From Sphingobium fontiphilum (lineage in GTDB: Bacteria > Pseudomonadota > Alphaproteobacteria > Sphingomonadales > Sphingomonadaceae): DNA of 64,000 nt. The stretch spans positions 1-64,000 of the forward strand of contig NZ_JACIEB010000009.1 in assembly GCF_014196635.1 (NCBI RefSeq), given 5' to 3'. Shown here piece after piece: positions 36,170 to 45,784 of this stretch. The notes under the pieces were generated by a model, which saw only the letters and a program-made list of their open reading frames with translations, was not told the origin of the DNA and searched no databases. The translations under genes and the position numbers were made by a program. The first letter of the stretch is position 1. Each line of letters opens with the position of its first letter.

Positions 36170-36517
36170 ATGGCCGAAGATTCGAAACCCGTCTACCTGC
36201 GCCTGCGCGAGATCATTGCCGCATCCATATTGGATGGCGAATATCGCGACGGCGCCCTGCTGCCCTCCGTTCGCGCCTTTGCGGCGCAACAGGGCGCCAA
36301 TCCGCTGACGGTGGCGAAGGCCTATCAGAATTTTCAGGACGACGGGCTTGTCGTCGTGAAGCGCGGCGTCGGCATGTTCGTCGCCGATGGCGCGACCCGC
36401 CGCCTGCGCGCGATGGAACGCGAACGCTTCTTGGACAGCGTTTGGCCCCCCGTCGCGGCGCAGATGCGGCGGCTGGGCATTGACCTTGATGAACTGGCGG
36501 GCCGCGAGGACGCATGA
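36170..36517 (+). CDS. GntR/YtrA-family transcriptional regulator
   Basis: The 115-aa protein consists almost only of a winged helix of GntR type: PVYLRLREIIAASILDGEY, then LLPSVRAFAAQQGANPLTVAKAY and a wing KRGVGMFVADGA. The short tail of about 40 residues fits the YtrA subfamily, whose members control ABC transporters. No such transporter adjoins it, so the target is unknown. The ATG at 36170 is the last start before the domain, but it has no clear ribosome binding site; an ATG at 36134 is an alternative. Confidence 0.85.
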   Translation: MAEDSKPVYLRLREIIAASILDGEYRDGALLPSVRAFAAQQGANPLTVAKAYQNFQDDGLVVVKRGVGMFVADGATRRLRAMERERFLDSVWPPVAAQMRRLGIDLDELAGREDA

Positions 36518-36552
36518 AAGTTCCGCTTCAGGACTGGGTCGTCCACCCGAAA

Positions 36553-38592
36553 TTATAGCGCGGCGCTGGCGTCCAGCGCCTGTTGCCGCCCCGCAAAACC
36601 CGGAACGGCCGCCGCATTGGCGAAGGCCGCCTTCGCCTCGCCGCGCCGCCCCATGGCGGCATAGGCCTGACCCAGATGCATTTGTATGGCGGGATGGCCA
36701 GGCGCCATCGCTTGCGCCTGTTCCAGCACATCCACCGCGCGCTGCCCACCCTTGCCCGCCTGCACCAGCGCCCAGCCATAAATATCCGCCGTCATCGGAT
36801 TGCCGGGCATCAGCCGCCAGGCGTGACGCGCATAGGCGAGGCCCCGGCCCTTGTCCCCGCTTTCCACCGTCGCACGCGCGAGGTCGGCCATCAGCATCGC
36901 ATCGTTATCGCCCAGTTTCGCGCGCACGACCTCCAGCGTCCGCCGGGCAGCGCGCCAGTCGCCCGCATCCATGAACAAGGATGCCGCCAGCCGCCGGGCG
37001 GGCAGGTTGGCCGGGTTCTGCGCCAGGAAGAGACCCAACGCCCGTGAAGCCCGACCATTGTCGCCCGCAATCCGCCATGCCGACGCCAGCCGCAGCGCCA
37101 CTTCCTCCGAAAAACGGATATTGGCGGCCGCCTCATAACGACGCGCGGCGTCAGCCGCTTTGCCCGCCATCATCAGCGCATCGCCCAATATGATCTGGGC
37201 GGCGGGCGCGCCCGCATTGGCCCGGGCCAGCGCTCGGGCGCGATCCAGCGCCTCCGCTCCGCGCCCGCCATTCATCAGCGCGCGGATATAGGGAATATTG
37301 TCGGCCGCCGTTCCGGCCTGCGCCGGCGGTCCGTTCGCCAACAGGCGCGCATCCTCATCATGCGCGAAGGGCGCGGCGGACGGGCGGACGGGCCATGCCG
37401 CGCGCGCCAGCATGTCGCGCGCCATGTCGCCATGGCCCAGCGCCTCCTGCGCGCGCGCCGCCAGCGTCAGCACATAGGGATCGGCGTCGGCGCGCACCAC
37501 CAGCGGCCGCAGGGTCGCGCTCGCCGCATCCATGTCGCCCGCAGCATATTGCGCCCGCCCCAGCAATGTCCGCGCCCGATCATTATCCGGTTGCCGCGCG
37601 ACCAGCGCGGACAGGCTGTCCGCCGCCAGCACCGCATTGCCCGACTGGAGGTGCAGCACGCCGCGCAGCAACAGCGTCGCGGGTTCACCGTCCAGCCGGC
37701 CATCGGTCCTTGCGAGCAGTGCGCGGGCCAGATCATCCTGCCCCGCGCGGGCCGCCATCACCGCCTGCATGAACAGGGCGCGCGGATGCCCCGGTTGCAA
37801 GCCCAATATGCGGCGCGTGACGCTCAGCATCGCCTGCGCCCGGCCCATGTCGGCCAGCGTCGCGGCATATTCGACCAGCGTCGGCACGGCGTCGGGATCA
37901 ATCGCCAGCGCCCGTTCGAACCAGGGCAGCGAGGCCGCGAGCCCATATTGCTCCCGCGTCCGTTCCGCCCGCAGGGTGAGCGCAGGGACATTGCCCGGAG
38001 CAGCCGCCACCGCCCGGTCAGCAGCGACCAGCGCGCCCGCCTGATCGCCAAAGAAGAGTTGATAACGCGCCGTTTCGATCCAGGTCTCGGGATCGCCCGG
38101 CGCCATCGCCTGCACCTTTTCCAGCGCGGCCCGCGCGGTGGCCAGATCGCCCAGCATGATGGCGGCGCGGGCGACCATGCGTTGCGCGTGCGCCGCCTCT
38201 TCAGGGTCGACATCAGCGGATCTCGCCTGCTTCAGCGCACCTTCGGCGTCGCCCTCAAGGATCAGCGCCTCGGCCATGGCGGCGCGGGTGCGCCCAAGCG
38301 GCGCGCCCAGTTTCAGCGCCCGCTCCAGCTCCGCCTGCGCGCCCGCGCCATCCTCCAGCGCCAGCAGCGCGCGGGCCTGCAACAGGCGCAAGGTGGGCGA
38401 TCGCGGATCGGCGCGAATGGCGTTCAGCAATTCGACCCGCGCCGTGCGGGCGTCGCCCTTGTCCAGCGCCGCCACCGCCCGGTCATGCGCGGCGCGACCA
38501 TCGCCTTCGCGCAGAACAAGCTGCCACAGCGCGACACCCGCCAACAGCGACAAGATCAGGCCCCCGATCGCGAATATCCGCCGCCTGCTCAT
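36553..38592 (-). CDS. prsT: TPR-repeat protein PrsT of the XrtA/PEP-CTERM system
   Basis: The 679-aa protein starts with one membrane helix (RIFAIGGLILSLLAGVALW), after which the whole length is tetratricopeptide-like repeats rich in Ala (for example PGHPAIQMHLGQAYAAMGR near the end). It follows prsR by an ATGA overlap. In PEP-CTERM exopolysaccharide loci the third gene after prsK and prsR is this TPR protein, thought to act in the envelope in polymer assembly or sorting. The name rests on context and architecture; the sequence itself only proves a membrane-anchored TPR protein. Confidence 0.82.
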   Translation of the reverse strand: MSRRRIFAIGGLILSLLAGVALWQLVLREGDGRAAHDRAVAALDKGDARTARVELLNAIRADPRSPTLRLLQARALLALEDGAGAQAELERALKLGAPLGRTRAAMAEALILEGDAEGALKQARSADVDPEEAAHAQRMVARAAIMLGDLATARAALEKVQAMAPGDPETWIETARYQLFFGDQAGALVAADRAVAAAPGNVPALTLRAERTREQYGLAASLPWFERALAIDPDAVPTLVEYAATLADMGRAQAMLSVTRRILGLQPGHPRALFMQAVMAARAGQDDLARALLARTDGRLDGEPATLLLRGVLHLQSGNAVLAADSLSALVARQPDNDRARTLLGRAQYAAGDMDAASATLRPLVVRADADPYVLTLAARAQEALGHGDMARDMLARAAWPVRPSAAPFAHDEDARLLANGPPAQAGTAADNIPYIRALMNGGRGAEALDRARALARANAGAPAAQIILGDALMMAGKAADAARRYEAAANIRFSEEVALRLASAWRIAGDNGRASRALGLFLAQNPANLPARRLAASLFMDAGDWRAARRTLEVVRAKLGDNDAMLMADLARATVESGDKGRGLAYARHAWRLMPGNPMTADIYGWALVQAGKGGQRAVDVLEQAQAMAPGHPAIQMHLGQAYAAMGRRGEAKAAFANAAAVPGFAGRQQALDASAAL

Positions 38593-39953
38593 CCCGCCTG
38601 CAACTCATATTGGCGCAAAAGGTCGTAAAGCGTCGGCCGGCTGATCCCCAGCATCTTTGCCGCGTTGGATATATTGCCCTGCGTCCGGGCGATGGCGCGG
38701 CGGATGGCGCGGCGGTCGGCCATTTCCCGCGCGGCCTTCAGGTTGATCACTTCGCCCTCTTCCCCCGCCCCGTCCAGGTCGAGGTCGGCGGCGCCCACCC
38801 ATTTGCCATCGGCCATGATGACGGCGCGCTTCACCCGGTTTTCCAGTTCGCGAACATTGCCCGGCCAGCCCCAGGCGTCGAGCGCGGCCAGCGCATCGGG
38901 GGCCAGCCCCTTGACCGCCGGGTTCATCTCCCGCGCGAAACGCATCAGGAAATGGCGCGCAAGCAAGGCGGGATCGCCGGGCCGGTCCTTGAGCGCAGGG
39001 ATACGCACCACGATTTCCGCCAGCCGATAATAAAGATCCTCGCGGAACGCGCCCGCCGCGATCATTCCGGGCAGGTCGCGATGGGTGGCGCACACGATGC
39101 GCGTGTCGATGGCGATGCTTTCGCGGCCGCCGATCCGCTCGATCGCATGATCCTGCAAGAATCGCAGCAACTTGACCTGCACGGCCAGCGGAATGTCCCC
39201 CACTTCGTCCAGGAACAATGTGCCGCCCTGCGCCTGTTCGATCTTGCCGGGCGTCGTCCTGACCGCGCCGGTAAAAGCGCCCTTTTCATGCCCGAACAAC
39301 TCTGATTCCAGCAGCGTTTCGGGGATCGCCGCGCAATGGATGGCCACAAAGGCGCCGTTGCGGCGCGGGCTGGCGTCATGCAATCCCTGCGCCAGCAATT
39401 CCTTGCCGGTGCCGCTCGCGCCCAGCAGCATCACCGAAACCTGCGCATTGGCCACCCGCTCGATGGTGCGCGTGACCTTCAGCATCTCGGGCGCTGCGGT
39501 CAATATCCGGCCCAGCACCGGCGCATCATCCTGCGCGGTTTCGGCAAGGCGCGCATTTTCCTTCTCCAGCCGGTGGACATGGAAAGCCCGGCGCACGATC
39601 AGCCCCAGTTCGTCAATGTCGACCGGCTTCTGGTAGAAGTCGTAAGCCCCGCCGGAGATCGCGCCCAGCGCGCTTTCCCGCGCGCCATGGCCGGACGCGA
39701 CGATCACCTTCGTATCGGGCTTGATCCGCAGCATTTCGGCCAGCGTCGCAAAGCCCTCGCTGACGCCATCCGGGTCGGGCGGCAGGCCAAGGTCCAACGT
39801 CACCACGTCAGGCGCCTCCGCCCGCAGCAATTCAATGGCTTCCTCGCGGTCGCCGGCGATGAATAGCCGATATTCGTCATAGGCCCAGCGGAGCTGGCGT
39901 TGCAGGCCCGGATCATCCTCGACGATCAGCAATTTGGGGCGGCTATCGGTCAT
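38589..39953 (-). CDS. prsR: PrsR, sigma-54-type response regulator
   Basis: From the ATG at 39953 the product is 454 aa: a receiver domain (residues 5-125, phospho-acceptor in VTLDLGLPP), an AAA+ sigma-54 activator domain with Walker A GASGTGKE and the loop EKGAFTGAV (about 222-230), and a Fis-type helix-turn-helix (AAKMLGISRPTLYDLL). It activates RNA polymerase carrying RpoN. It begins 1 nt after the prsK stop, its sensor kinase, and overlaps prsT. The PrsK-PrsR pair is known to control PEP-CTERM/exosortase protein genes, so the same is expected here. Confidence 0.92.
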   Translation of the reverse strand: MTDSRPKLLIVEDDPGLQRQLRWAYDEYRLFIAGDREEAIELLRAEAPDVVTLDLGLPPDPDGVSEGFATLAEMLRIKPDTKVIVASGHGARESALGAISGGAYDFYQKPVDIDELGLIVRRAFHVHRLEKENARLAETAQDDAPVLGRILTAAPEMLKVTRTIERVANAQVSVMLLGASGTGKELLAQGLHDASPRRNGAFVAIHCAAIPETLLESELFGHEKGAFTGAVRTTPGKIEQAQGGTLFLDEVGDIPLAVQVKLLRFLQDHAIERIGGRESIAIDTRIVCATHRDLPGMIAAGAFREDLYYRLAEIVVRIPALKDRPGDPALLARHFLMRFAREMNPAVKGLAPDALAALDAWGWPGNVRELENRVKRAVIMADGKWVGAADLDLDGAGEEGEVINLKAAREMADRRAIRRAIARTQGNISNAAKMLGISRPTLYDLLRQYELQAG

Positions 39954-39954
39954 G

Positions 39955-42033
39955 TCAGGCGGCCTCTGCGGCGGATGGGGCTGGCGGCGCGGGCGCGGCG
40001 CTGGCCGGGGCGGCGGGCAGGCGCAGCGTGAATCGGCTGCCCGCGCCCGGGCTGCTCTCCACATCGACGCGGCCGCCCATGGCCTGCGCCAATGCCCGCG
40101 CTTCGAATGCGCCGATGCCGAAACCGCCCGCCTTGCTGGAGGAGAAGGGCTTGAACAATTCGCGGCGGATGAACTCCGCGCTCATGCCGCATCCCCGGTC
40201 GATCACCTCGACCCAGACGCTCGTCGCATCGCCGCCCAGCCGCATTTCGACGGGCAGATCGGCGGGGCTGGCGTCGATCGCATTCTGCACCAGATGGGTC
40301 AATATCTGTTCCAGTCGCACCGGATCGGCCAGCGCCATGGGCGACGATCCACTCACCAGCACCGGATGCTGGCGCACGCGGGCCGCGACATTCTCGATCG
40401 CCGCCCGCAACGCCATGACGCGCGGCGGCGAAGGCTGGGCCTTGTTATGCTGCGACAGGCGGGCGAGCAGCGCATTCATCCGGCCAACCGACTCCTTGAG
40501 CGTCAGGATCATGTCCGCGCGAAATTCGGGATTGTCGGCATGGCGCTCGGCATTGCGGGCGACGAGCGACAATTGGCTCACCAGATTTTTGACGTCGTGC
40601 ATGATGAAGGCGAAACGCCGGTTGAACTCGTCGAAACGCTGCGCATCGTCCAGCGCCTGCTGGCCCTGCGCCTCGCTGATATAGCTGGCGGCCTGCCGCC
40701 CGGCGACGCGCAGCATGTCGAAATCCTCCCAGTCGAGCCGCCGGTCGACCGGCGGTCGCGCGAGCAGGATCGCGCCGGTCAGGCGGTCGAAATGGATCAG
40801 CGGCACCAGCGCCCATATCCGCGCATCCTCGATCAGCGCGGGGGGCAGGTCGACCGGCGCACCGGCGGACAGTGCGCCGTTGAGGTCGGCGATCCAGCCG
40901 CTGCGCTCCAACTGGGCGGCGACGGCGGCGGCGATGGTCAGTTGCGGCGGGCAGGCCCAGTTCCAATGGGTCTCGAACCGCAATGCGCCTGAATCGTCCC
41001 GCAATAGCAACAGCCCGGCGGGCGATTCGGTGATGTCGGCGACCGCCTTGACCACGCGCACCGCCAGCGGCGCGGCATCCTTCCCGGGGCGGCCGATGGT
41101 GGCGCCAAAGCGCATCCATTCGGCGCGATAGTCGTAGCGGTGCTGGAAGAAGTGTTTCGCAATCTGCACCCGCAATATCGCCCTCAGCCGGCGCGAGGGC
41201 ACCAGCACCATGGCCGCGACACCCATGAAGAATAGCAGCCCGGTTTCCACCCAGCGCGCATAGTCGCCCGCGACCCATTCGATGATCGCCGCCGCCGCCG
41301 CCAGCACCACGACATACAGCCCCACCGCGACCACCGACAGCGAACGAAATGTCACCGTGCGCGACAGGCGCAGGCGCGCGGCCATATTGCGGTTCAGCCC
41401 GACCGCGATCACCGGGGCCAGCAGGGCCATCACCGGCCCGCGCAAGGCATAAAGCTCCCCCACCCGATCCATGGCGAAATAGCCAATGCCATAGAGGTTG
41501 AGGTCATAGGTCCACATCGCCGCGAGCGCCCCCATCAGCAGGGCGATGCGCGTGCGCCCCTCCGGCGCGGAGACGCTGTAGAGATTGTGGACCAGCACCA
41601 GCGCGCCGACCGCGCTCATCATGCGCAGCACCAACGACAGGGTGACGAATATCTTGTGGCTGTCGGCGTCGAGCTGACGCCAGATGAGGTCGGTGAACAT
41701 CTGCGCCGCCAGCAGCCCCGCCATCACCGCATAGACAGCCGTGATCGCCCACAGCGCGCCCGACTGCCGCCCTTCACCCCGCCGCAGCATGACAAACATC
41801 AGCAGCAGCCATGCCCCGTTGCGAATGGTTTCGATGATGCCCGACAGCGGTTTGTCGACCCCGCCAAAGCCGATATACAGCGCCCAGCAGGACGTCAGCA
41901 GCAACGCCAGCGACAGCAGCACCGGTTCAGGCGCGCCATCGCGCCGACGCAGCGTCCATATGCCCAGCGCCGCGAACAGGGCGGCGGCCAGCGCGTGGCC
42001 GCTATTACCGAAAAATTGGAGCCAGACGCCCAT
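39955..42033 (-). CDS. prsK: PrsK, membrane sensor histidine kinase
   Basis: The 692-aa protein begins with about eight or nine membrane helices (residues 1-290), then a GAF-like domain (about 310-450), and a kinase core. The phospho-acceptor segment is FIMHDVKNLVSQL (His near residue 477), and the ATP-binding lid has LVQNAIDAS, DRGCGMS and GGFGIGAFEAR. This layout, with HDVKN, is typical of PEP-CTERM-system PrsK. It should phosphorylate PrsR, encoded 1 nt downstream. The signal sensed is unknown. The gene lies 12 nt after the sugar transferase. Confidence 0.92.
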   Translation of the reverse strand: MGVWLQFFGNSGHALAAALFAALGIWTLRRRDGAPEPVLLSLALLLTSCWALYIGFGGVDKPLSGIIETIRNGAWLLLMFVMLRRGEGRQSGALWAITAVYAVMAGLLAAQMFTDLIWRQLDADSHKIFVTLSLVLRMMSAVGALVLVHNLYSVSAPEGRTRIALLMGALAAMWTYDLNLYGIGYFAMDRVGELYALRGPVMALLAPVIAVGLNRNMAARLRLSRTVTFRSLSVVAVGLYVVVLAAAAAIIEWVAGDYARWVETGLLFFMGVAAMVLVPSRRLRAILRVQIAKHFFQHRYDYRAEWMRFGATIGRPGKDAAPLAVRVVKAVADITESPAGLLLLRDDSGALRFETHWNWACPPQLTIAAAVAAQLERSGWIADLNGALSAGAPVDLPPALIEDARIWALVPLIHFDRLTGAILLARPPVDRRLDWEDFDMLRVAGRQAASYISEAQGQQALDDAQRFDEFNRRFAFIMHDVKNLVSQLSLVARNAERHADNPEFRADMILTLKESVGRMNALLARLSQHNKAQPSPPRVMALRAAIENVAARVRQHPVLVSGSSPMALADPVRLEQILTHLVQNAIDASPADLPVEMRLGGDATSVWVEVIDRGCGMSAEFIRRELFKPFSSSKAGGFGIGAFEARALAQAMGGRVDVESSPGAGSRFTLRLPAAPASAAPAPPAPSAAEAA

Positions 42034-42045
42034 CGTTCCTGCGCC

Positions 42046-43437
42046 TCAGCGCGCGCCGTCGGGCCACAACACCACGCGCACGGTCTGGATCAGGATCAGA
42101 AGGTCCAGAAAGGGCGTATAGTTCTTGGCATAATAGAGGTCATATTCCAGTTTGTTGCGCGAATCCTCGATCGACGCGCCATAGGGATAGTTGATCTGCG
42201 CCCAGCCGGTGATGCCCGGCTTCACCATATGGCGTTCGGCATAATAGCGCAGATGCTGTTCGAGATCCTCGACGAACTGGCGGCGTTCGGGGCGCGGGCC
42301 GACGAAGCTCATCTCGCCCTTCAGCACGGTCCAGGTCTGCGGCAATTCGTCGATCCGCAGCTTGCGCAGCCAGTAGCCAAGGCGGGTGATGCGCGGATCG
42401 TCCTTTTCCGCCCAGACGGCCTTGCCAGCCACCTCGGCGTCCTGCCGCATGGTGCGCAGCTTCACGATCCAGAATTCCTGGCCGTAAAGGCCGACGCGCT
42501 GCTGGCGGTAAAATGCCGGCCCCTTGCTGTCGAGCTTCACCAATATGGCCGCCAGAACGATGATCGGCCCGGTCAGCGCCAGCAGGATGGAACTGGCGAC
42601 GATGTCGAACAGGCGCTTGGCGATGGAAGACAGGCGTCGGCCCGCCGAAAAGCCGTCGGAAAAGATCAGCCAACTGGGGTTGACGCTGTCGAGGTCGACG
42701 CGCCCCGTCTCCCGCTCCAGGAAAGTCGATATTTCGTTGACGTGGACGCCTGTCGTCTTGATGCGCAACAGGTCGGCGAGCGGCAGCGCATTGCGCCGCT
42801 CCTCCAGCGCCAGCACGACCTCGCTCGCCGCCATGCGGACGACGAAATCAGCCAGGTTGAAAATGGCGTTGCGGTTGATCGCTTCGGGGATCACCTGCGG
42901 CCCGTCGTTCATCGCGATATAGCCAACGACGAGGAAGCCCGATCCCTTGCGCTCTTCAATCTGGCGAATGCGGTCGGCGCGCGGACCGGCGCCGAGCACG
43001 ACCAGCCGCCGCTTGAACGCCTCGCCCCCCAGCATCGACCCCAGCAGCATCCGCACCGTCAGCAACAGCGCAACGGCAAGGATCATCGCATAGAGCGAAT
43101 TGGACCGCCAAAGCGTCATTTCCGGCAACAGGAAATGCATGACCGACAGGAAAATGACGCCCAGCGAAATCGCCACCATCAGCCTGGCAAGCGCATAGCG
43201 CAGCGACTGGAGCGATTCAGTGCCATAAACGCCGACCGCGATCATCCCGGTCTGGATCGCCACGGCAAAGCTGACCAGCGGCCAGGCGCGGGTCAGGATA
43301 TGGTCGACGGACATGCCGATTTCGCGCGCCCGCAGCAGCCATCCACCTTCCGCCGCGCACAGCAACAGCACGAAATCGAGCAGACCGAGCAGCAGCACCG
43401 CGTGCGGCACATAATGTTTGAACAGCCTGATCATCAT
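42046..43437 (-). CDS. TIGR03013-type undecaprenyl-phosphate sugar transferase
   Basis: The 463-aa protein has four or five N-terminal membrane helices, a CoA/nucleotide-binding-like middle (RRLVVLGAGPRADRI), and a C-terminal bacterial sugar transferase domain: KRLFDIVASSILL, KLRTMRQDAE, IDELPQ and FVGPRPER. Enzymes of this class move the first sugar phosphate to the lipid carrier and so start exopolysaccharide synthesis. Its place directly before prsK fits the family linked to the PEP-CTERM system. No other glycosyltransferase is within the window, so the polymer genes lie elsewhere. ATGs at 43437 and 43434 are both usable. Confidence 0.92.
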   Translation of the reverse strand: MMIRLFKHYVPHAVLLLGLLDFVLLLCAAEGGWLLRAREIGMSVDHILTRAWPLVSFAVAIQTGMIAVGVYGTESLQSLRYALARLMVAISLGVIFLSVMHFLLPEMTLWRSNSLYAMILAVALLLTVRMLLGSMLGGEAFKRRLVVLGAGPRADRIRQIEERKGSGFLVVGYIAMNDGPQVIPEAINRNAIFNLADFVVRMAASEVVLALEERRNALPLADLLRIKTTGVHVNEISTFLERETGRVDLDSVNPSWLIFSDGFSAGRRLSSIAKRLFDIVASSILLALTGPIIVLAAILVKLDSKGPAFYRQQRVGLYGQEFWIVKLRTMRQDAEVAGKAVWAEKDDPRITRLGYWLRKLRIDELPQTWTVLKGEMSFVGPRPERRQFVEDLEQHLRYYAERHMVKPGITGWAQINYPYGASIEDSRNKLEYDLYYAKNYTPFLDLLILIQTVRVVLWPDGAR

Positions 43438-43494
43438 TCCATGCCCATTGCGTCGACAGTGCGCCGACGTGCCCCATGCGATCCGTCATTTTCA

Positions 43495-43512
43495 CTTACA
43501 ATGAAATGTAAG
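43495..43512. promoter_or_regulatory. palindrome upstream of the sugar transferase operon
   Basis: CTTACA-ATGAAA-TGTAAG is a 6-bp inverted repeat with a 6-nt centre, 58 nt upstream of the sugar transferase start in an AT-richer stretch. It could be an operator for this operon. I did not find a convincing sigma-54 promoter next to it. Confidence 0.4.
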
Positions 43513-43574
43513 CTATTCCGACAGTGCGGGCATGATCGCTGAAATTGGCAAATATTTTCTGAAGATCGCCGCGG

Positions 43575-44075
43575 TTAACGAATGCCGGGGGGCAATCGGC
43601 GGGCGCTGGCGCGGTGATGGGCGTGGGTGATGGCGACGGCCAGCGCGTCGGCGGCGTCCGGCCCGCTGATGACGATGCCGGGCAATAGCCGCGACACCAT
43701 GGCGTGGACCTGTTCCTTGGAAGCGTTGCCGACACCCACGACCGCCTTCTTGACATGGCGGGCGCCATATTCGCCCACCTCCATGCCCGAACGCGACGCG
43801 CCCAGCAGCACGACGCCGCGCGCCTGCCCCAGTTTCAGCGTCGATTGCGGGTTGACGTTGACGAACACCTCCTCCACCGCAGCGGCATCGGGACGATGTT
43901 CCAGGATCAGATCCTGCAACGCCAGATCAAGCGCCAGCAAGCGGCTGGCCAGCGGCATGGCGGCGTCGGTGCGGATGCGCCCGTTGGCGATGTGGCTCAG
44001 CCGGTTGCCGTCGGCAGCAATCACCCCCCAGCCCGTCGTGCCAAGGCCGGGGTCCAGCCCCAATATGATCGTCAC
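43575..44075 (-). CDS. ruvC: Holliday junction endonuclease RuvC
   Basis: A GTG at 44075 after GGGAGGTC gives 166 aa, the normal length; longer frames extend into yebC. It has the RuvC acidic residues: Asp in [13 protein letters not shown] (residue 7), Glu in VEEVFVNVN, and Asp in [11 protein letters not shown]. The dimer cuts Holliday junctions during recombination with RuvAB. The ruvA and ruvB genes are not in view; yebC lies 37 nt upstream on the same strand, a common neighbour. Confidence 0.95.
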   Translation of the reverse strand: MTIILGLDPGLGTTGWGVIAADGNRLSHIANGRIRTDAAMPLASRLLALDLALQDLILEHRPDAAAVEEVFVNVNPQSTLKLGQARGVVLLGASRSGMEVGEYGARHVKKAVVGVGNASKEQVHAMVSRLLPGIVISGPDAADALAVAITHAHHRASARRLPPGIR

Positions 44076-44112
44076 CCCCCGACCTCCCTTGCGGCCAAAG
44101 GGGCGGCCATCA

Positions 44113-44856
44113 TCAACCCAGCTTTTCCAGCACCGCTTCGGGCACTTCATAATTGCCCCAGACGGTCTGGACGTCGTCGTCATCCTCCAGCGCGTCGACC
44201 AGCTTCAGCAGCGTGGCGGCATTGGATTCATCGACCTCAACCGTGGTCTGCGGACGCCAGGCGAGCTTGGCGCTGTCGGCCGCGCCCAGCTTGGCTTCCA
44301 GCGCCTTGGCGACTTCGTGCAGCGCGTCCATCGCCGTCCAGATTTCGTGTTCGTCCTCGTTCGAGGCCACATCCTCGGCGCCGGCCTCCAGCGCGGCTTC
44401 GAACATCGCGTCGGCATCGCCGGCGGACGCGGGATAGGTGATGAGGCCCATGCGGTCGAACCCGTGGCTCACCGCGCCCGACGCGCCCAGATTGCCCCCA
44501 TTTTTGGAAAAGGCGGTGCGGACATTGGTGGCGGTGCGGTTGCGATTGTCGGTCAGCGCCTCGACAATGATGGCGACGCCGCCGGGGCCATAGCCCTCAT
44601 AGCGGATTTCCTCGTAATTTTCCTGGTCGCCGCCCGACGCCTTGTCGATGGCGCGCTGGATATTGTCCTTGGGCATGGACTGGGCCTTGGCGGCGTTGAC
44701 CGCCAGGCGCAGGCGCGGGTTCATATCCGGGTCGGGCATGCCCATTTTCGCGGCGACGGTGATTTCGCGGCTGAGCTTGGAAAACATCGAGGAACGCTTC
44801 TTGTCCTGCGCGCCCTTACGATGCATGATGTTCTTGAATTTGGAATGGCCGGCCAC
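44113..44856 (-). CDS. yebC: YebC/PmpR-family protein
   Basis: The 247-aa protein opens with [21 protein letters not shown], the family signature, and continues with [26 protein letters not shown] and [17 protein letters not shown]. YebC proteins are reported as DNA-binding regulators in some species and as helpers of translation through difficult motifs in others. It lies directly upstream of ruvC and probably shares its transcript. Confidence 0.96.
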   Translation of the reverse strand: MAGHSKFKNIMHRKGAQDKKRSSMFSKLSREITVAAKMGMPDPDMNPRLRLAVNAAKAQSMPKDNIQRAIDKASGGDQENYEEIRYEGYGPGGVAIIVEALTDNRNRTATNVRTAFSKNGGNLGASGAVSHGFDRMGLITYPASAGDADAMFEAALEAGAEDVASNEDEHEIWTAMDALHEVAKALEAKLGAADSAKLAWRPQTTVEVDESNAATLLKLVDALEDDDDVQTVWGNYEVPEAVLEKLG

Positions 44857-44945
44857 GGCCTGTCTCCTGATGTTATTCTATGATCCGAAGCGCGGTCTCT
44901 AGCGGGCGGCAGGAAGCGACGCAAGGCGAACGGAGGGGATTGGTT

Positions 44946-45329
44946 TTGACCGTACAAAGCCTGGACCATGTGAATATCCGCGTGCCCGATCCGGCCGCCA
45001 CCAAGACGTTCCTGATCGACGTGCTGGAGATGTCAGTTTCATCGCAGCGGGAAAGCTGGATCAGCGATGCCGACGGCCGGCCGATCATCCATCTGGGCAG
45101 CATCGAGAAACCTTATCCGACCGACGACTGGCATCCGCCGAGCGCGGGCGGGGACAGCGGCCCGGTGCACCATGTCGCGCTCAATTGCGCCGATTATGGC
45201 AAGGTGGCGGCCCGTCTGGAGGCGCGGAAGGTCGATCATTTCACGAGCGCCCAGCCCGGCATCGCCCTGCGCCAGATCTTCGTGCGGATACCGGGCGGGG
45301 TGATGCTGGAGCTCAATTTCTGGAACTGA
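44946..45329 (+). CDS. VOC/glyoxalase-like protein
   Basis: I take TTG at 44946 because GGAGGGG ends 7 nt before it and the family N-terminus (VQSLDHVNIRVPDP) starts right after; this gives 127 aa. The ATG at 44880 would add a non-homologous 22 residues. The two beta-alpha-beta-beta-beta repeats of the vicinal oxygen chelate fold are seen: LDHVNI and VHHVALNC supply His and LELNF a Glu for a metal. Extradiol cleavage, isomerisation or glyoxalase chemistry are all possible; the substrate is unknown. Confidence 0.8.
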   Translation: MTVQSLDHVNIRVPDPAATKTFLIDVLEMSVSSQRESWISDADGRPIIHLGSIEKPYPTDDWHPPSAGGDSGPVHHVALNCADYGKVAARLEARKVDHFTSAQPGIALRQIFVRIPGGVMLELNFWN

Positions 45330-45333
45330 CGGA

Positions 45334-45660
45334 TCAAACCAGGATCGCGGTGCCCGAAGCCGACACCATCAGCATCGACCCGCTGCCGCCAATCACTTCA
45401 TAGTCGAGGTCGACGCCCACCACGGCGTTGGCGCCCAGCGTCGCCGCGCGCATCCGCATTTCGCCGATCGCCTGCTCGCGGGCGCGTTGCAGCACTTCCT
45501 CATAAGCGCCCGAACGCCCGCCGACGATGTCGCGCACGCTGGCGAACAGGTCGCGGAACAGGTTGGCGCCCACGATCACCTCGCCGGTGACGATGCCCAG
45601 ATATTCCCTGGCCGGGCGGCCTTCCAGCGTTGGCGTGGTGCTGACGATGATTTCCGACAT
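45334..45660 (-). CDS. YbjQ/UPF0145 family protein
   Basis: The 108-aa protein matches the YbjQ family over its whole length: [32 protein letters not shown] at the start and [17 protein letters not shown] near the end. These small proteins assemble into pentamers and were named as possible heavy-metal binders, but there is no defined function. It is convergent with the VOC gene 4 nt away, so their transcripts overlap. Confidence 0.93.
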   Translation of the reverse strand: MSEIIVSTTPTLEGRPAREYLGIVTGEVIVGANLFRDLFASVRDIVGGRSGAYEEVLQRAREQAIGEMRMRAATLGANAVVGVDLDYEVIGGSGSMLMVSASGTAILV

Positions 45661-45683
45661 GGGCGCTCTCCTTGAGTGTCACG

Positions 45684-45777
45684 CTGTTCCCCGGCGCAGG
45701 CCGGGGTCCAGTTCGGACCGTGGGACTGGGCCCTTGATGGGAGGCACGTGACTCCCATCAACTGCGCCGGGGAACAG
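45684..45777. repeat. nested REP-like palindrome
   Basis: A perfect 16-bp inverted repeat, CTGTTCCCCGGCGCAG (45684-45699) with CTGCGCCGGGGAACAG (45762-45777), encloses a second perfect one, TTGATGGGAG (45734-45743) with CTCCCATCAA (45752-45761) around CACG. The GCGCAGGCCGGGGTCCAG word is a common intergenic repeat in sphingomonads. It fills the gap between ybjQ and gapR. Confidence 0.8.
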
Positions 45778-45784
45778 GTCACCC

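Noticed and set aside
43440..43570. Sigma-54 promoter for the sugar transferase operon
   Set aside because: A GG-N10-GC pair exists near GGGGCACG, but it does not align with the TGGCAC/TTGC consensus; too weak to report.
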